A stretch of 64,000 nt of DNA, taken from the NCBI RefSeq assembly GCF_947501665.1, contig NZ_CANMWS010000003.1:175922-239921 (forward strand), written 5' to 3'. Both the position numbers and the translations under genes were made by a program. Below, one piece after another: positions 46,943 through 55,360 of the stretch. Position 1 is the stretch's first letter; each line of letters begins with the position of its first letter. Below the pieces are notes generated by a model that did no database searches, was not told the DNA's origin, and saw only the letters and a program-made list of their open reading frames with translations. Origin of the DNA: an uncultured Shewanella sp. (GTDB lineage Bacteria; Pseudomonadota; Gammaproteobacteria; Enterobacterales; Shewanellaceae).

Positions 46943-47723
46943 GAGTATTGGCATGAGTATAAATGAGAGTATAGACAATAGCCCACTGAATAAAGAGGAG
47001 CTAAAGGCATTACTTGACTCACCAAAAGTTGAGCAGACAGCTGAGCTTGAGCGTGTTAACGCTTATTTAGCCCAATTAAGCGCTGAGCAACGAGTCGCAT
47101 GGGCATTGGCATTTTTGCCTAATACCCATGCATTATCGTCCAGCTTTGGTATTCAGTCGGCGGTGATGCTGCATTTGGTGAGCCGTCAACAAGCGGATAT
47201 TCCGGTAATTTTAACGGACACTCAGCACTTATTTACTGAAACCTATCGTTTTATCGATGAAATGACTGAGCGCTTAAAGCTGAATTTAAAAACTTATACC
47301 GCCCCTTACAGCGCGGCTTGGCAACAGGCACGTTACGGGAATTTGTGGGAGCAAGGGCTCGATGGCCTTGATCGTTACAATAAGATCAATAAAGTCGAAC
47401 CCATGCAGCAAGCCATGGCGGACTTACAAGTGGGCACCTGGTTTGCTGGATTGCGTCACAGCCAGTCCAGTACTCGAGAAGCCTTGCCGATTTTGGCTAT
47501 TACGGGTGGCCGTTATAAATTGCTGCCAATTATCGAATGGAGCAATAAGGATGTGCATGAGTATTTAACGCAGCATGAATTGCCTTACCACCCATTATGG
47601 GAGCAAGGGTATGTGTCGGTGGGCGATACCCATTCAAGTAAACCCTTAGAGCTGGGCATGAGCGAGGAAGAGACTCGTTTTAATGGGCTTAAGCGTGAGT
47701 GTGGTTTGCACTACGACATCTAA
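46935..47723 (+). CDS. cysH: Phosphoadenylyl-sulfate (PAPS) reductase
   Basis: A 262-residue thioredoxin-dependent enzyme reducing PAPS to sulfite. Features are [15 protein letters not shown] (P-loop-like PAPS site), [27 protein letters not shown] and the C-terminal catalytic Cys in [10 protein letters not shown]. The two extra Cys pairs of APS reductases are absent, so PAPS is the substrate. The ATG at 46935 overlaps the cysI end by 8 bp and has AAAGGAA upstream; longer frames from 46803 lie inside cysI and are not used. Confidence 0.95.
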   Translation: MAESIGMSINESIDNSPLNKEELKALLDSPKVEQTAELERVNAYLAQLSAEQRVAWALAFLPNTHALSSSFGIQSAVMLHLVSRQQADIPVILTDTQHLFTETYRFIDEMTERLKLNLKTYTAPYSAAWQQARYGNLWEQGLDGLDRYNKINKVEPMQQAMADLQVGTWFAGLRHSQSSTREALPILAITGGRYKLLPIIEWSNKDVHEYLTQHELPYHPLWEQGYVSVGDTHSSKPLELGMSEEETRFNGLKRECGLHYDI

Positions 47724-48644
47724 TGCCTGCTTAGACGCGATAATCCGTCGTCAACTGATCATTTTCGCTGCTCATTTACTGGAGTAAACTCCGCGGCGAA
47801 AATGATCAGCTTCCTTGTCTTCTCTTTGTCAGCAACGCCATTAATACTTCAGAATAAGTGATTAAAATCGCTGAAGGGAAAGTAGCTGCTTGGACTTGTT
47901 TATACTGATCCAACTATTTACTCTCATTTAGCAATATTGGTTACCAGTGAGTATGCTTTAAATTATTACTTTTATTGTTGTTAATTGCCTGCGGCAGGCT
48001 TCTGCGCAAGCACTTTTATGACACGCTATGAACCCATCCTTATTTTTCGAAGGTCATAATTGCGCCTACACGGGATTTTAAAAGCAAAGCCATGGAGTAA
48101 ACTCCGCGACGGCTCTTGTACTAGTATAAAGAGCCATTAGCTTCCTTGAGGGCTCTGAGTATGAGTCTTTGTCAGCAACGCCATTAATATTTCAGAATAA
48201 GTGATTAAAATCGCTTAGGGGAAAGTGGCTGCTTGGGCGGGATAATCCGTCGTCAATAGCGCTGATAACCAGCCTCAATGGCGACTGAATGAAAATTAGC
48301 CTCCGAGACTCAGCTTACGTGCCGCCTTGTCTGAGCACTTCATATGGGCCGAAGTCAGCGACGCTATAAATAATTATATGATTATTCATAGCAATTAGTG
48401 AAAACCAGCCTTAACGGCGATTGAGTGCACATTAGCAATCGTTCACCTTTTTTGAGGAGCTATTTTCCCGTATTTGTATTGAATAAGGTGGTTGTTAAGT
48501 ATTTTTGACCTGTATGAGTAGTAGATAATGCCTTAAAATGATGGGAACATTTTTAGCCCTATAGCTTAACGAACGCTAATTTCATATTTGTTAAAAAGCC
48601 GTAGGTTTCTTCGAGTGGAGTATTTATTGGCTTTTTATTGTTGA
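47724..48644. repeat. Non-coding region with tandem and inverted intergenic repeats
   Basis: About 920 bp without a gene. Two direct copies of one module occur: GATAATCCGTCGTCAA (47739 and 48240), GGAGTAAACTCCGCG (47781 and 48094), and a conserved 70-bp block (47824-47893 and 48167-48236) starting CTTTGTCAGCAACGCCATTA. A further part, CTCCGAGACTCAGCTTACGT then GCCGCCTTGTCT (48301-48332), is the inverse of a segment at 22882-22918. A fragment recurs at 49303-49320. The set resembles a dispersed intergenic repeat family. Confidence 0.7.
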
Positions 48645-48929
48645 CTACACACGTTTTTTTGCGTCTTTGTAAACGCCTTCTTTGTCACGTTTACCAATCG
48701 CGACGACAAAAACAGTGATTTTTTCGTCTTGAACTTGGTAAATCATCCTATAGTCTGCTGTTTTTAATTTCACTTTATAACAATCAGGCAGTTCTCGTAG
48801 GCGGTTGCTCTCAATTCTTGGATCAAGAAGTACTTCAGCTAATTTTTTCTTAAATTGTTGTTTTATAGTATTACCGAGTTTGTGCCACTCTTTTAATGCT
48901 CTTTTATCGAACGTCAGTTCATAAGTCAT
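48645..48929 (-). CDS. relE: RelE-family mRNA interferase toxin
   Basis: A 94-residue toxin closely patterned on E. coli RelE: YELTFDKRALKEWHKLG, then KKLAEVLLDPRIE, the active-site region LPDCYKVKLKTADYRMIYQV and VFVVAIGKRDKEGVYKDA. The Arg and Lys residues used in ribosome-bound mRNA cleavage are kept. It is translated after the antitoxin with an 11-bp overlap, the usual order, so the antitoxin is made first. Confidence 0.94.
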   Translation of the reverse strand: MTYELTFDKRALKEWHKLGNTIKQQFKKKLAEVLLDPRIESNRLRELPDCYKVKLKTADYRMIYQVQDEKITVFVVAIGKRDKEGVYKDAKKRV

Positions 48930-49158
48930 CTAAAGAAACCTTTATCACTTGAGGGTGATTAAGTCGCTCTCTTGCAGTGGCGATTAACGCTTCATCTTCT
49001 TCATTGAGTAACATTTGTTTAAAAGGCAGTTTTCCATTTTGAGCAACGTACTCTAATGTTTGGCGTAACAAATCAGAAGGGGTTATTCCCAGTTTTTCCA
49101 ATGTGGCATAGGACTGTGCCTTTAGTTCATCATCGATACGAATATTAATAGTGCCCAT
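48919..49158 (-). CDS. relB: RelB/DinJ-family antitoxin
   Basis: A 79-residue antitoxin: a ribbon-helix-helix N-terminus (INIRIDDELKAQSYATLEKLG, then ITPSDLLRQTLEYV), and an acidic C-terminus (EEDEALIATARERLN) that wraps the toxin. RelB also represses the operon. A strong ribosome site (AAAGGAGCG) precedes the ATG. The AT-rich palindrome-bearing stretch near 49214-49235 upstream is a candidate operator. Confidence 0.92.
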   Translation of the reverse strand: MGTINIRIDDELKAQSYATLEKLGITPSDLLRQTLEYVAQNGKLPFKQMLLNEEDEALIATARERLNHPQVIKVSLDDL

Positions 49159-49673
49159 AATGCGCTCCTTTGAATGCTTTCTTGATAATAAAACAATATC
49201 GGGTTAATAAATGATATATTGTATATACGAATGTCATTACATCATGCTATATAGTAGCTTTTTTGACCTTATAGCGCAAATGGTAACAAGATGCTTGTAA
49301 ATGAAAGTGGCTGCTTGGACTTGCTCATAGCAGTTACATCATGGTGCTCGCCTTGAAACCGACACTCACCCTTGTATCCACACGGAATGGTTAAAGCTGA
49401 AAGCAAGAAATCAAGCTTTAACCGTTGTGGGTTGTTTGGACTGGAGTGATTTCTATATAACTCCCTATATTCTATTTTTTTGAGTGGTTATTCATTGCAT
49501 TTTTAAGCCCATGCCGCTTATAGTCAGTTGTTAACTTTTTTACCCTTGTTTTTTTGCTCTTTAACAACTTAACTAAAAATCAATAAGTTAGACTTCAGTG
49601 ATTTAAATAAGGGTAAAACACGATTTTTTCTCTAACTGATTGCCATTCATAATCTTTTTGTTAAACTGCCATA
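49159..49673 (+). promoter_or_regulatory. relBE promoter region and CRISPR array 1 leader
   Basis: The first part (49159-49260) carries the minus-strand relBE promoter. The last 115 bp (about 49560-49673) is the array 1 leader. It shares, with small changes, GCTCTTTAACAAC, AAAAATCAATAAGTTA, CAGTGATTTAAATAAGGGTA and the final GTTAAACTG-CATA with the leader of array 2. A fragment of the intergenic repeat is at 49303-49320. Confidence 0.75.
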
Positions 49674-50481
49674 GTTCACCGCCACACAGGCGGCTTAGAA
49701 AAACTGATTCAGAGTCAAAATCCTCAAGTAATAGTTCACCGCCACACAGGCGGCTTAGAAAATCAACAAGCGGCAATCATGCATTTTCAGGTGGTTCACC
49801 GCCACACAGGCGGCTTAGAAACCCAACCTTCATAGGCAAGAGGCTGAGTTAGCGTTCACCGCCACATAGGCGGCTTAGAAATATTAATTCCCACGGTGTA
49901 TTAGTGGTTGATGGTTCACCGCCACATAGGCGGCTTAGAAATGTTGCCGTGTTTGCATTTTCAATACCATCCTGTTCACCGCCACATAGGCGGCTTAGAA
50001 AAGTTGTTAAAGAACATAAGCATTTTAGCTTCAGTTCACCGCCACATAGGCGGCTTAGAAAATCAACCAATCCGAATGATGAAGCGCTAATGTGTTCACC
50101 GCCACATAGGCGGCTTAGAAAACCTAATTTAACTTGATTTTCAGCATAATAATGTTCACCGCCACATAGGCGGCTTAGAAATGATGGGAATGTATACACT
50201 TATGAATATGATTGTTCACCGTCACATAGGCGGCTTAGAAAGACAACCCTGAACATTCAGTGCTAGTGATCTCGTTCACCGCCACATAGGCGGCTTAGAA
50301 AAACCAGCATTGATAAACTCACCAGCATTGATAGTTCACCGCCACATAGGCGGCTTAGAAAGGCTAGTGATATTATTAACGATGAAATGAGTGGTTCACC
50401 GCCACATAGGCGGCTTAGAAAACCAGCATTGATAAACTCACCAGCATTGATAGGTTCACCGCCACATAGGCGGCTTAGAAA
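49674..50481 (+). CRISPR. Type I-F CRISPR array 1, 14 repeats and 13 spacers
   Basis: Fourteen 28-nt repeats start at 49674 and recur every 60 bp, with 32-nt spacers. The repeat begins GTTCACCGCCACA and ends GGCGGCTTAGAAA, with the hairpin CCGCC / GGCGG recognised by Cas6f. Repeats 1-3 read CACAGG and repeats 4-14 CATAGG at the loop; the repeat at 50214 has one more change (GTCACA). Spacers 8, 10, 12 and 13 are identical to spacers 10-13 of array 2. Spacers 11 and 13 are the same sequence shifted by one base. The leader is on the left, so newest spacers are there. Confidence 0.98.
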
Positions 50482-50787
50482 ATAGCAAAAATAAAAGCGT
50501 TTTTTGCTATGAATTTCGTGCTTTGCACGAGAAGAAGTATATCTGTTTAGATTATTGATTTTGTGAGCAAAATGAATAAGCCATTATACTGAAACTTGTT
50601 ACAGTATTTCACTGCCACACAGGCGGCTTAGAAATAGCAAAAAATAAAAGCGTTTTTTTGCTATGAGTTTCGTGCTTTGCACGAGAAAAGAAATGTTTTT
50701 TAGTTTATTGATTTTGTGTGCAAAATGAGTAAACCATCATACTGAAACTTGTTACAGTATTTCATTGCCGTACAGGTTGTTTTGAAA
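50482..50787 (+). repeat. Two tandem copies of the array trailer, each ending in a decayed repeat
   Basis: After the last true repeat comes a trailer (TAGCAAAAATAAAAGCG, then TTTTTTGCTATGA, then TTTCGTGCTTTGCACGAGAA) of about 125 bp. It ends in a CRISPR repeat with two changes (50607-50634). The same trailer then follows again and ends in a more decayed repeat (50760-50787, TTGCCGTACAGGTTGTTTTG core). Both units contain ACTGAAACTTGTTACAGTAT. The hairpins AGCAAAAA / TTTTTGCT and TCGTGC / GCACGA may help end array transcription. Confidence 0.85.
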
Positions 50788-51061
50788 TAGAACGGTGAAA
50801 CAGCTGGTTGCATTCATGGTTTTGCTTTTCCATCAGTGTAAGTGAACTTGAGGGCTTCGATTTCAAGGATGAAATCGCAGAGTGCCCAAGGACGGGTTCA
50901 CAGCGTCCCGAGAGTTACTTACACATAAGCCCGCTGCAAGGCGAAGGTCATAACAATGATCGCTATGAGCGACAAATAGGGAGATTTGGCTGGCCGTTGT
51001 ATAGGGATATACTTTATTCATTCAATGAATTCTCAATGTGTTGATGAATACATCATTTCAG

Positions 51062-51141
51062 CACTGCCACACTGGCTGCTTAGAAATAGCAAAAAATAAC
51101 AGCGTTTTTTTGCTATGAGTTTCGTGCGTTGCACGAGAAAG
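51062..51141 (+). repeat. Third trailer copy with decayed CRISPR repeat
   Basis: A degenerate repeat, CACTGCCACACTGGCTGC then TTAGAAA, followed directly by the trailer (TAGCAAAAAATAACAGCG, TTGCTATGAGTTTCGTGCG). It is separated from the second copy by about 270 bp of unrelated sequence (50788-51061), which has no recognisable gene. Confidence 0.8.
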
Positions 51142-51351
51142 TTATATCAGTATTATACTGTTGTTTTGCTTTCTAGCCTCTTTCTAGCCATAGCTAGTGA
51201 AAATTCGCCCACGACAGGACAAATAAATCCCTTTTATTATTAATCAATTGTGGTAAATTATCGCCCTTAGGGAAAGGATGCGCGAAGTGATCTTGATTAA
51301 GTAAGCAGGGCATGAAGTAGGCGTGCTTTAATAAGGGAATTAGGGAGCAGT

Positions 51352-53262
51352 ATGTCAGGGAAGGTAGTGCAACTTCATCAATTGATGGAGCATGAAGCGT
51401 TAAGCATTGAAACGGATTTTACTCATCTTAAAGATAATGAATTAAAGGCTTACCTTGCCACAGGGGAGTCATTATCCAGTCTTAAAACCGCCCTCACTCG
51501 CGGTGAAAAGCTCTTACTCCTCGAAAAGCCCCGTGCGCCTATGTTCATCATGGACTTTCCCAAGGCTGAGCTTAGTACTGAAGACAGGGTTAAAATCATT
51601 TTGCATAGCTTAAAGCCGATGCAAGTCAGGCAAGTGCATTCCGCCATCAATCCCTCGTATCCAAAAGAGGTCATCAAGGCCATTGATAATCGCTTAGGCA
51701 CTGCAGGTGGCACGATCGCTATTGGCGGCAATCCCTACAAAAGCCCCTCATCGGATGTCCTGCATCCTCCCGCGGAAATGCCAAAACGCACGAAAGAGCC
51801 GTTAGTAGCAGACCCTAAGTCTGAGCCACCGGGGCCTGATAAGTTCGCCAAGTTTAAAGAGCAAGCTTATGGGAATAAGGTGTTTGCAAAGTCGATTATA
51901 CTGGGAAAAGACGTCTCAGATATGCGCACAGAAGAAGAGTCCGCCAAGAATTTTGGCGTATTAAGTTTGTTTAGTCTGGCATCGAGCAATGCTAATAGCG
52001 TGTCTTCAAATACATCCGTACAAAATAATGCTTATGAAAATCAAACATTATTGCTAAAGCGTGGCGATACCAGAGAGAGTGATAGAGGGGAATGGTCATT
52101 TTCAGGTAAAGCAGTCAGCCGCTTTACCTCTTATACCCAACTGCTTGCGGTGTGGGCCAAAGATACTGGCGGCGCTCAGTATGAGTACTTTGATTTTCCT
52201 GTGCTTAAAGAAGCCGATACACGCGTAAAGTTCTATTATGAATTGCCGTCAGAGCAAGCGTTAAAAAATGACAATAACCTTGATAGCAACCAGCCTGTGT
52301 TAAAAGCGGTGCATACCGATGATAAACAAGTCTATCCTGATAAAGTCAAAGTGATCCAAGCTGTGATGGATGGTGACGGCATACGCGCCGATTTAACCGA
52401 CGAACTCAGTTTGCATTGGCGACCATCAACAACCGATCATGATGAAAGTGCTAACACAGCACCACAAAGCAATGAAAGCGCCAACACTCTAAGCGAAGAG
52501 ATCAACAATGCCTTGTGGGACTTAAAAGTCCATCCGCAGACCGAGGACAATACCTGTGATATTGTTGAGCCTAACCTAGAAGTAATCGTAAATTTCCCTG
52601 CAGAATTGAAGATAAAAGCCGTGTATTTAGCCCTGCACACAGGCGAAGATGATGCAATGGATAAAAAATGGTTGTCTGTACCTAAAGGACAACTCACCTT
52701 TGATGCTGAGGGAAATGATTTTAACGATAATGCATATTTTTCAAGAGTTATACACTGGCCAGGAAATGAATTATCGGGTGTGACTATTGGGAGAGGGTAT
52801 GATTTAGGAAGTCGTAGCCAAATAGAAGTTTATGATGAATTAGTTAAAGCGTATGTCAATAAGGATACTGCGAAATTGATTTCTAAAGGCGCTGGTTTAA
52901 AAGGAGAAAGTGCTGAGAAATTTGTAAATGAGAATAAAGCCAAGATAGGGGAAATAACAAGAAAATCCCAGCATTTTATTTTTGTGAATATTTTCCCCTT
53001 TTATGTGCAGCGTACCAAGAATAATTATAACAAATGGACAAAAAATTATTCAGAAAGAACGGATTGGGATTTACTAGATAATAAAATACAAGATGTCTTA
53101 ATTGATTTTGTTTATCAGGGGTTTACCAAGGGGGAGAGACCCATGGTCAAAGGTATGAAAAATGATAAACAAGAACTAATCGGTTACATTAGGTCAAATC
53201 CCATTCTAAAGTCTTATGAAATGGGTAGGAAGCGAGCTAATTACCTACAAGGAAATAATTAA
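51352..53262 (+). CDS. Putative antibacterial effector with pesticin/T4-lysozyme-like C-terminus
   Basis: A 636-residue protein without a signal peptide. About 1-150 is a helical region of unknown type, about 190-440 is a hydrophilic middle, and the C-terminal part from about residue 460 contains WPGNELSGVTIGRGYDLGSR. The GVTIGRGYDLG stretch resembles the beta-hairpin TIG-G of T4 lysozyme and pesticin-type muramidases, with an upstream Glu as candidate catalyst. The next gene, overlapping by one base, encodes a DUF1311/LprI-like lysozyme inhibitor, which strongly supports a peptidoglycan-degrading toxin with its immunity protein. Lack of a signal peptide suggests delivery by a secretion system, perhaps type VI; no VgrG, Hcp or PAAR gene is in view. 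GGGAG precedes the start. Confidence 0.7.
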   Translation: MSGKVVQLHQLMEHEALSIETDFTHLKDNELKAYLATGESLSSLKTALTRGEKLLLLEKPRAPMFIMDFPKAELSTEDRVKIILHSLKPMQVRQVHSAINPSYPKEVIKAIDNRLGTAGGTIAIGGNPYKSPSSDVLHPPAEMPKRTKEPLVADPKSEPPGPDKFAKFKEQAYGNKVFAKSIILGKDVSDMRTEEESAKNFGVLSLFSLASSNANSVSSNTSVQNNAYENQTLLLKRGDTRESDRGEWSFSGKAVSRFTSYTQLLAVWAKDTGGAQYEYFDFPVLKEADTRVKFYYELPSEQALKNDNNLDSNQPVLKAVHTDDKQVYPDKVKVIQAVMDGDGIRADLTDELSLHWRPSTTDHDESANTAPQSNESANTLSEEINNALWDLKVHPQTEDNTCDIVEPNLEVIVNFPAELKIKAVYLALHTGEDDAMDKKWLSVPKGQLTFDAEGNDFNDNAYFSRVIHWPGNELSGVTIGRGYDLGSRSQIEVYDELVKAYVNKDTAKLISKGAGLKGESAEKFVNENKAKIGEITRKSQHFIFVNIFPFYVQRTKNNYNKWTKNYSERTDWDLLDNKIQDVLIDFVYQGFTKGERPMVKGMKNDKQELIGYIRSNPILKSYEMGRKRANYLQGNN

Positions 53263-53657
53263 TGAGAAATATCGTTATCTTAATAACTTTTTTAAGCTTT
53301 CAATCGATGGCTGATGTTAAGGATGAGGATTGCTTTAATAAACAATATCTTCCAGAAATTAATAATTGCTTCAATAATAAGCTTTCAATCAATAGGGGGA
53401 ATTTGGAAAAAGAATATAAGAAACTTGAAACATATTTATCCAATTCACAGGATCACAAAAAATACTTGGAAGATATAATAAAAAATAAACAGGAGTGGGA
53501 AAAAGTAACAAATGATTTTTGCAAATTGGAAAGCTACTTTGTAGAAGAAAAAACAATAACTCATAAAATACAATTTAATCAATGCATGGATAGAAAAATA
53601 AAACATCAAATTTTGGAAGTTACTAATTTATATGGGATTGTTTCTTCAATGATGTGA
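53262..53657 (+). CDS. DUF1311/LprI-like lysozyme inhibitor, probable immunity protein
   Basis: A 131-residue protein with a signal peptide (MRNIVILITFLSFQSMA, cleavage after SMA) and four or more Cys. The pattern fits the LprI N-terminal (DUF1311) family of periplasmic lysozyme inhibitors: an early Cys, a helical LEKEYKKLETYL, then QEWEKVTNDFCKLES with the conserved W and C, then FNQCMDRKIK. Its ATG shares one base with the effector stop (TAATG). Periplasmic location is where an immunity protein against a muramidase must act. Confidence 0.72.
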   Translation: MRNIVILITFLSFQSMADVKDEDCFNKQYLPEINNCFNNKLSINRGNLEKEYKKLETYLSNSQDHKKYLEDIIKNKQEWEKVTNDFCKLESYFVEEKTITHKIQFNQCMDRKIKHQILEVTNLYGIVSSMM

Positions 53658-53710
53658 TCAATATTATTGAATATCAATGGTTCTTCTTTTATTTGAATTA
53701 TAGCTTCGTA

Positions 53711-54044
53711 TGATACAAATCAAGGTGGCGTCGGTGGCCCCATTGCCTGCGCCTCACTCTTGCTGGCCGCTAACGGCTGCAAGGCTGGCAAACTCTTTTT
53801 TAAAACCTGAGGAGAAGAAACCGTTGAAGTCTTAGGCGAGATGAAAGACGCCCTTAAAGTGGTGCGTAACAACAACCCCAAAAAACAGCTATACAAAAAA
53901 GATCCCTCCATCCCTAACCATCAAGCGGATCTCAATACTTGCATCTTTGAGATTAGTTTTGCTAACAAGTGGGTTAAAGCAGGCTTAGAGCCTTGGGTAA
54001 TTCATGGGGCGGTATATTTTGATGTGTTTCAAAATTATCAATGA
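53711..54044 (+). pseudogene. Gene fragment with an internal stop codon
   Basis: One plus-strand frame reads SYDTNQGGVGGPIACASLLL then AANGCKAGKLFFKT, hits a TGA at about 53810, and continues in the same frame GEETVEVLGEMKDALKVV to the end FDVFQNYQ at 54044. The two halves look like parts of one protein interrupted by a nonsense change, with the 5' end missing. I do not recognise the family. Its place after an effector-immunity pair suggests a remnant of a related cassette. Confidence 0.5.
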
Positions 54045-54349
54045 GATAAAGCAATGGTTTTTATAATTCAATTAATTAGTCGTAATGAACCTACTCAGTG
54101 AGGAGCTGCTTTCCAGTTATATTCCTATCTGTTTGAGCTCACAAAAACCACATTATTAGTAGTGAGTATTGTTAATACTTTGATAACTTACCGTGTTCGA
54201 TATGTTTGTTGAGCGCAGATTGTTTTATATCACTCGATTATCTTTATGATTGGTATAGATGAGTGGCTGGCATTAACACAAGCGTGATGCGGTAATAGCA
54301 GTTTGATGTGATAGTCGTAAACAGGGACGTCACAGAGAGAGGATTAAAA
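54045..54349. promoter_or_regulatory. Region upstream of cas1
   Basis: About 300 bp without a gene, presumably carrying the cas1-cas2-3 promoter. No clear operator seen. GAGAGGA lies 7 nt before the chosen cas1 ATG. Confidence 0.4.
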
Positions 54350-55360
54350 ATGGATAATTTATCGGCAACAGACCTAAAAGCTATATTGCACTCAAAACGT
54401 ACCAATATGTATTACCTCGAATACTGCCGCGTGATGCAAAAAGATGGCCGTGTGCTGTACCTTACAGAAACGGCCAAAGAGAATCAGTATTTCAATATTC
54501 CTATTGCTAATACCACTGTATTACTGTTGGGAAATGGCACTTCTATTACCCAAGCGGCAATGCGCATGTTGGCGCAAGCTGGCGTCTTGGTTGGTTTTTG
54601 TGGTGGTGGCAGTACGCCTTTGTACATGGGTTGTGAAGTTGAGTGGTTTACGCCGCAAAGTGAATACCGCCCAACAGAGTATCTACAAGGCTGGCTAAGT
54701 TTTTGGTTTGATGACGCTAAACGTTTAGCCGTTGGAAAAGCATTTCAACAAGCCCGTATTCAGTACCTTCAAAAAATTTGGTCTAAAGATAAAGACTTAA
54801 AGAGTGAGGGTTTTGAATGGAGCGAGCCAGGCTTACAAGCCGCATTTGATGTTTTTGATACAAGAACCCATGCCGCGACTCAGTCATCTGAACTCTTATT
54901 AACGGAAGCGCAACTCACTAAAGCATTGTATAAGTTTGCCGCTAATAATACCCAATTAACGGGGTTTAAACGACAGCATCAAACGGATAAAAATAGCCCC
55001 CAAGCCCTCACGCAAAAAGCCAATGATTTTTTAAATCATGGTAACTATTTAGCCTATGGCTTAGCCGCCAGTTGCTTGTGGGTACTTGGGATCCCCCATG
55101 GATTTGCAGTCATGCATGGCAAAACTCGCCGCGGCGCTTTAGTGTTCGATGTGGCCGATCTCATTAAAGACGCACTCGTTCTACCATGGGCGTTTATTTG
55201 CGCATCAGAAAACGCTAAAGAGCAAGAGTTTCGTCAACAAGTACTACAAGCCTTTACGGATCACAAGGCGCTGGATTTTATGTTTGATACCGTAAAAGCC
55301 ATCGCGCTGCAAGCGAAAACGCCACAAGAAATTGCAGCGATAGAAGGTGGTTCATTATGA
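54350..55360 (+). CDS. cas1: Cas1 integrase, type I-F
   Basis: A 336-residue type I-F Cas1. The beta-strand N-terminal domain (VLYLTETAKENQYFNIPIAN, TVLLLGNGTSITQAAMRML) is followed by a helical catalytic domain with HGKTRRGALVFDVADLIKD, holding catalytic His and Asp near residues 254-268. It integrates new spacers with the Cas2 domain of Cas2-3. ATG at 54350 was chosen for its ribosome site; a frame from 54308 adds 14 unlike residues. It overlaps cas2-3 by 4 bp. Confidence 0.96.
   Translation: MDNLSATDLKAILHSKRTNMYYLEYCRVMQKDGRVLYLTETAKENQYFNIPIANTTVLLLGNGTSITQAAMRMLAQAGVLVGFCGGGSTPLYMGCEVEWFTPQSEYRPTEYLQGWLSFWFDDAKRLAVGKAFQQARIQYLQKIWSKDKDLKSEGFEWSEPGLQAAFDVFDTRTHAATQSSELLLTEAQLTKALYKFAANNTQLTGFKRQHQTDKNSPQALTQKANDFLNHGNYLAYGLAASCLWVLGIPHGFAVMHGKTRRGALVFDVADLIKDALVLPWAFICASENAKEQEFRQQVLQAFTDHKALDFMFDTVKAIALQAKTPQEIAAIEGGSL

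Noticed and set aside
49849..50199. Minus-strand open frame with repeated FLSRLCGGE peptide across array 1
   Set aside because: The peptide is the CRISPR repeat translated in one frame; the 60-bp period keeps the frame open. The same applies to frames at 49640-49852, 49904-50137, 63128-63415 and 63793-63999.
50808..51044. 78-codon plus-strand frame downstream of array 1
   Set aside because: No recognisable protein feature and it lies in a repeat-rich non-coding stretch; insufficient support.
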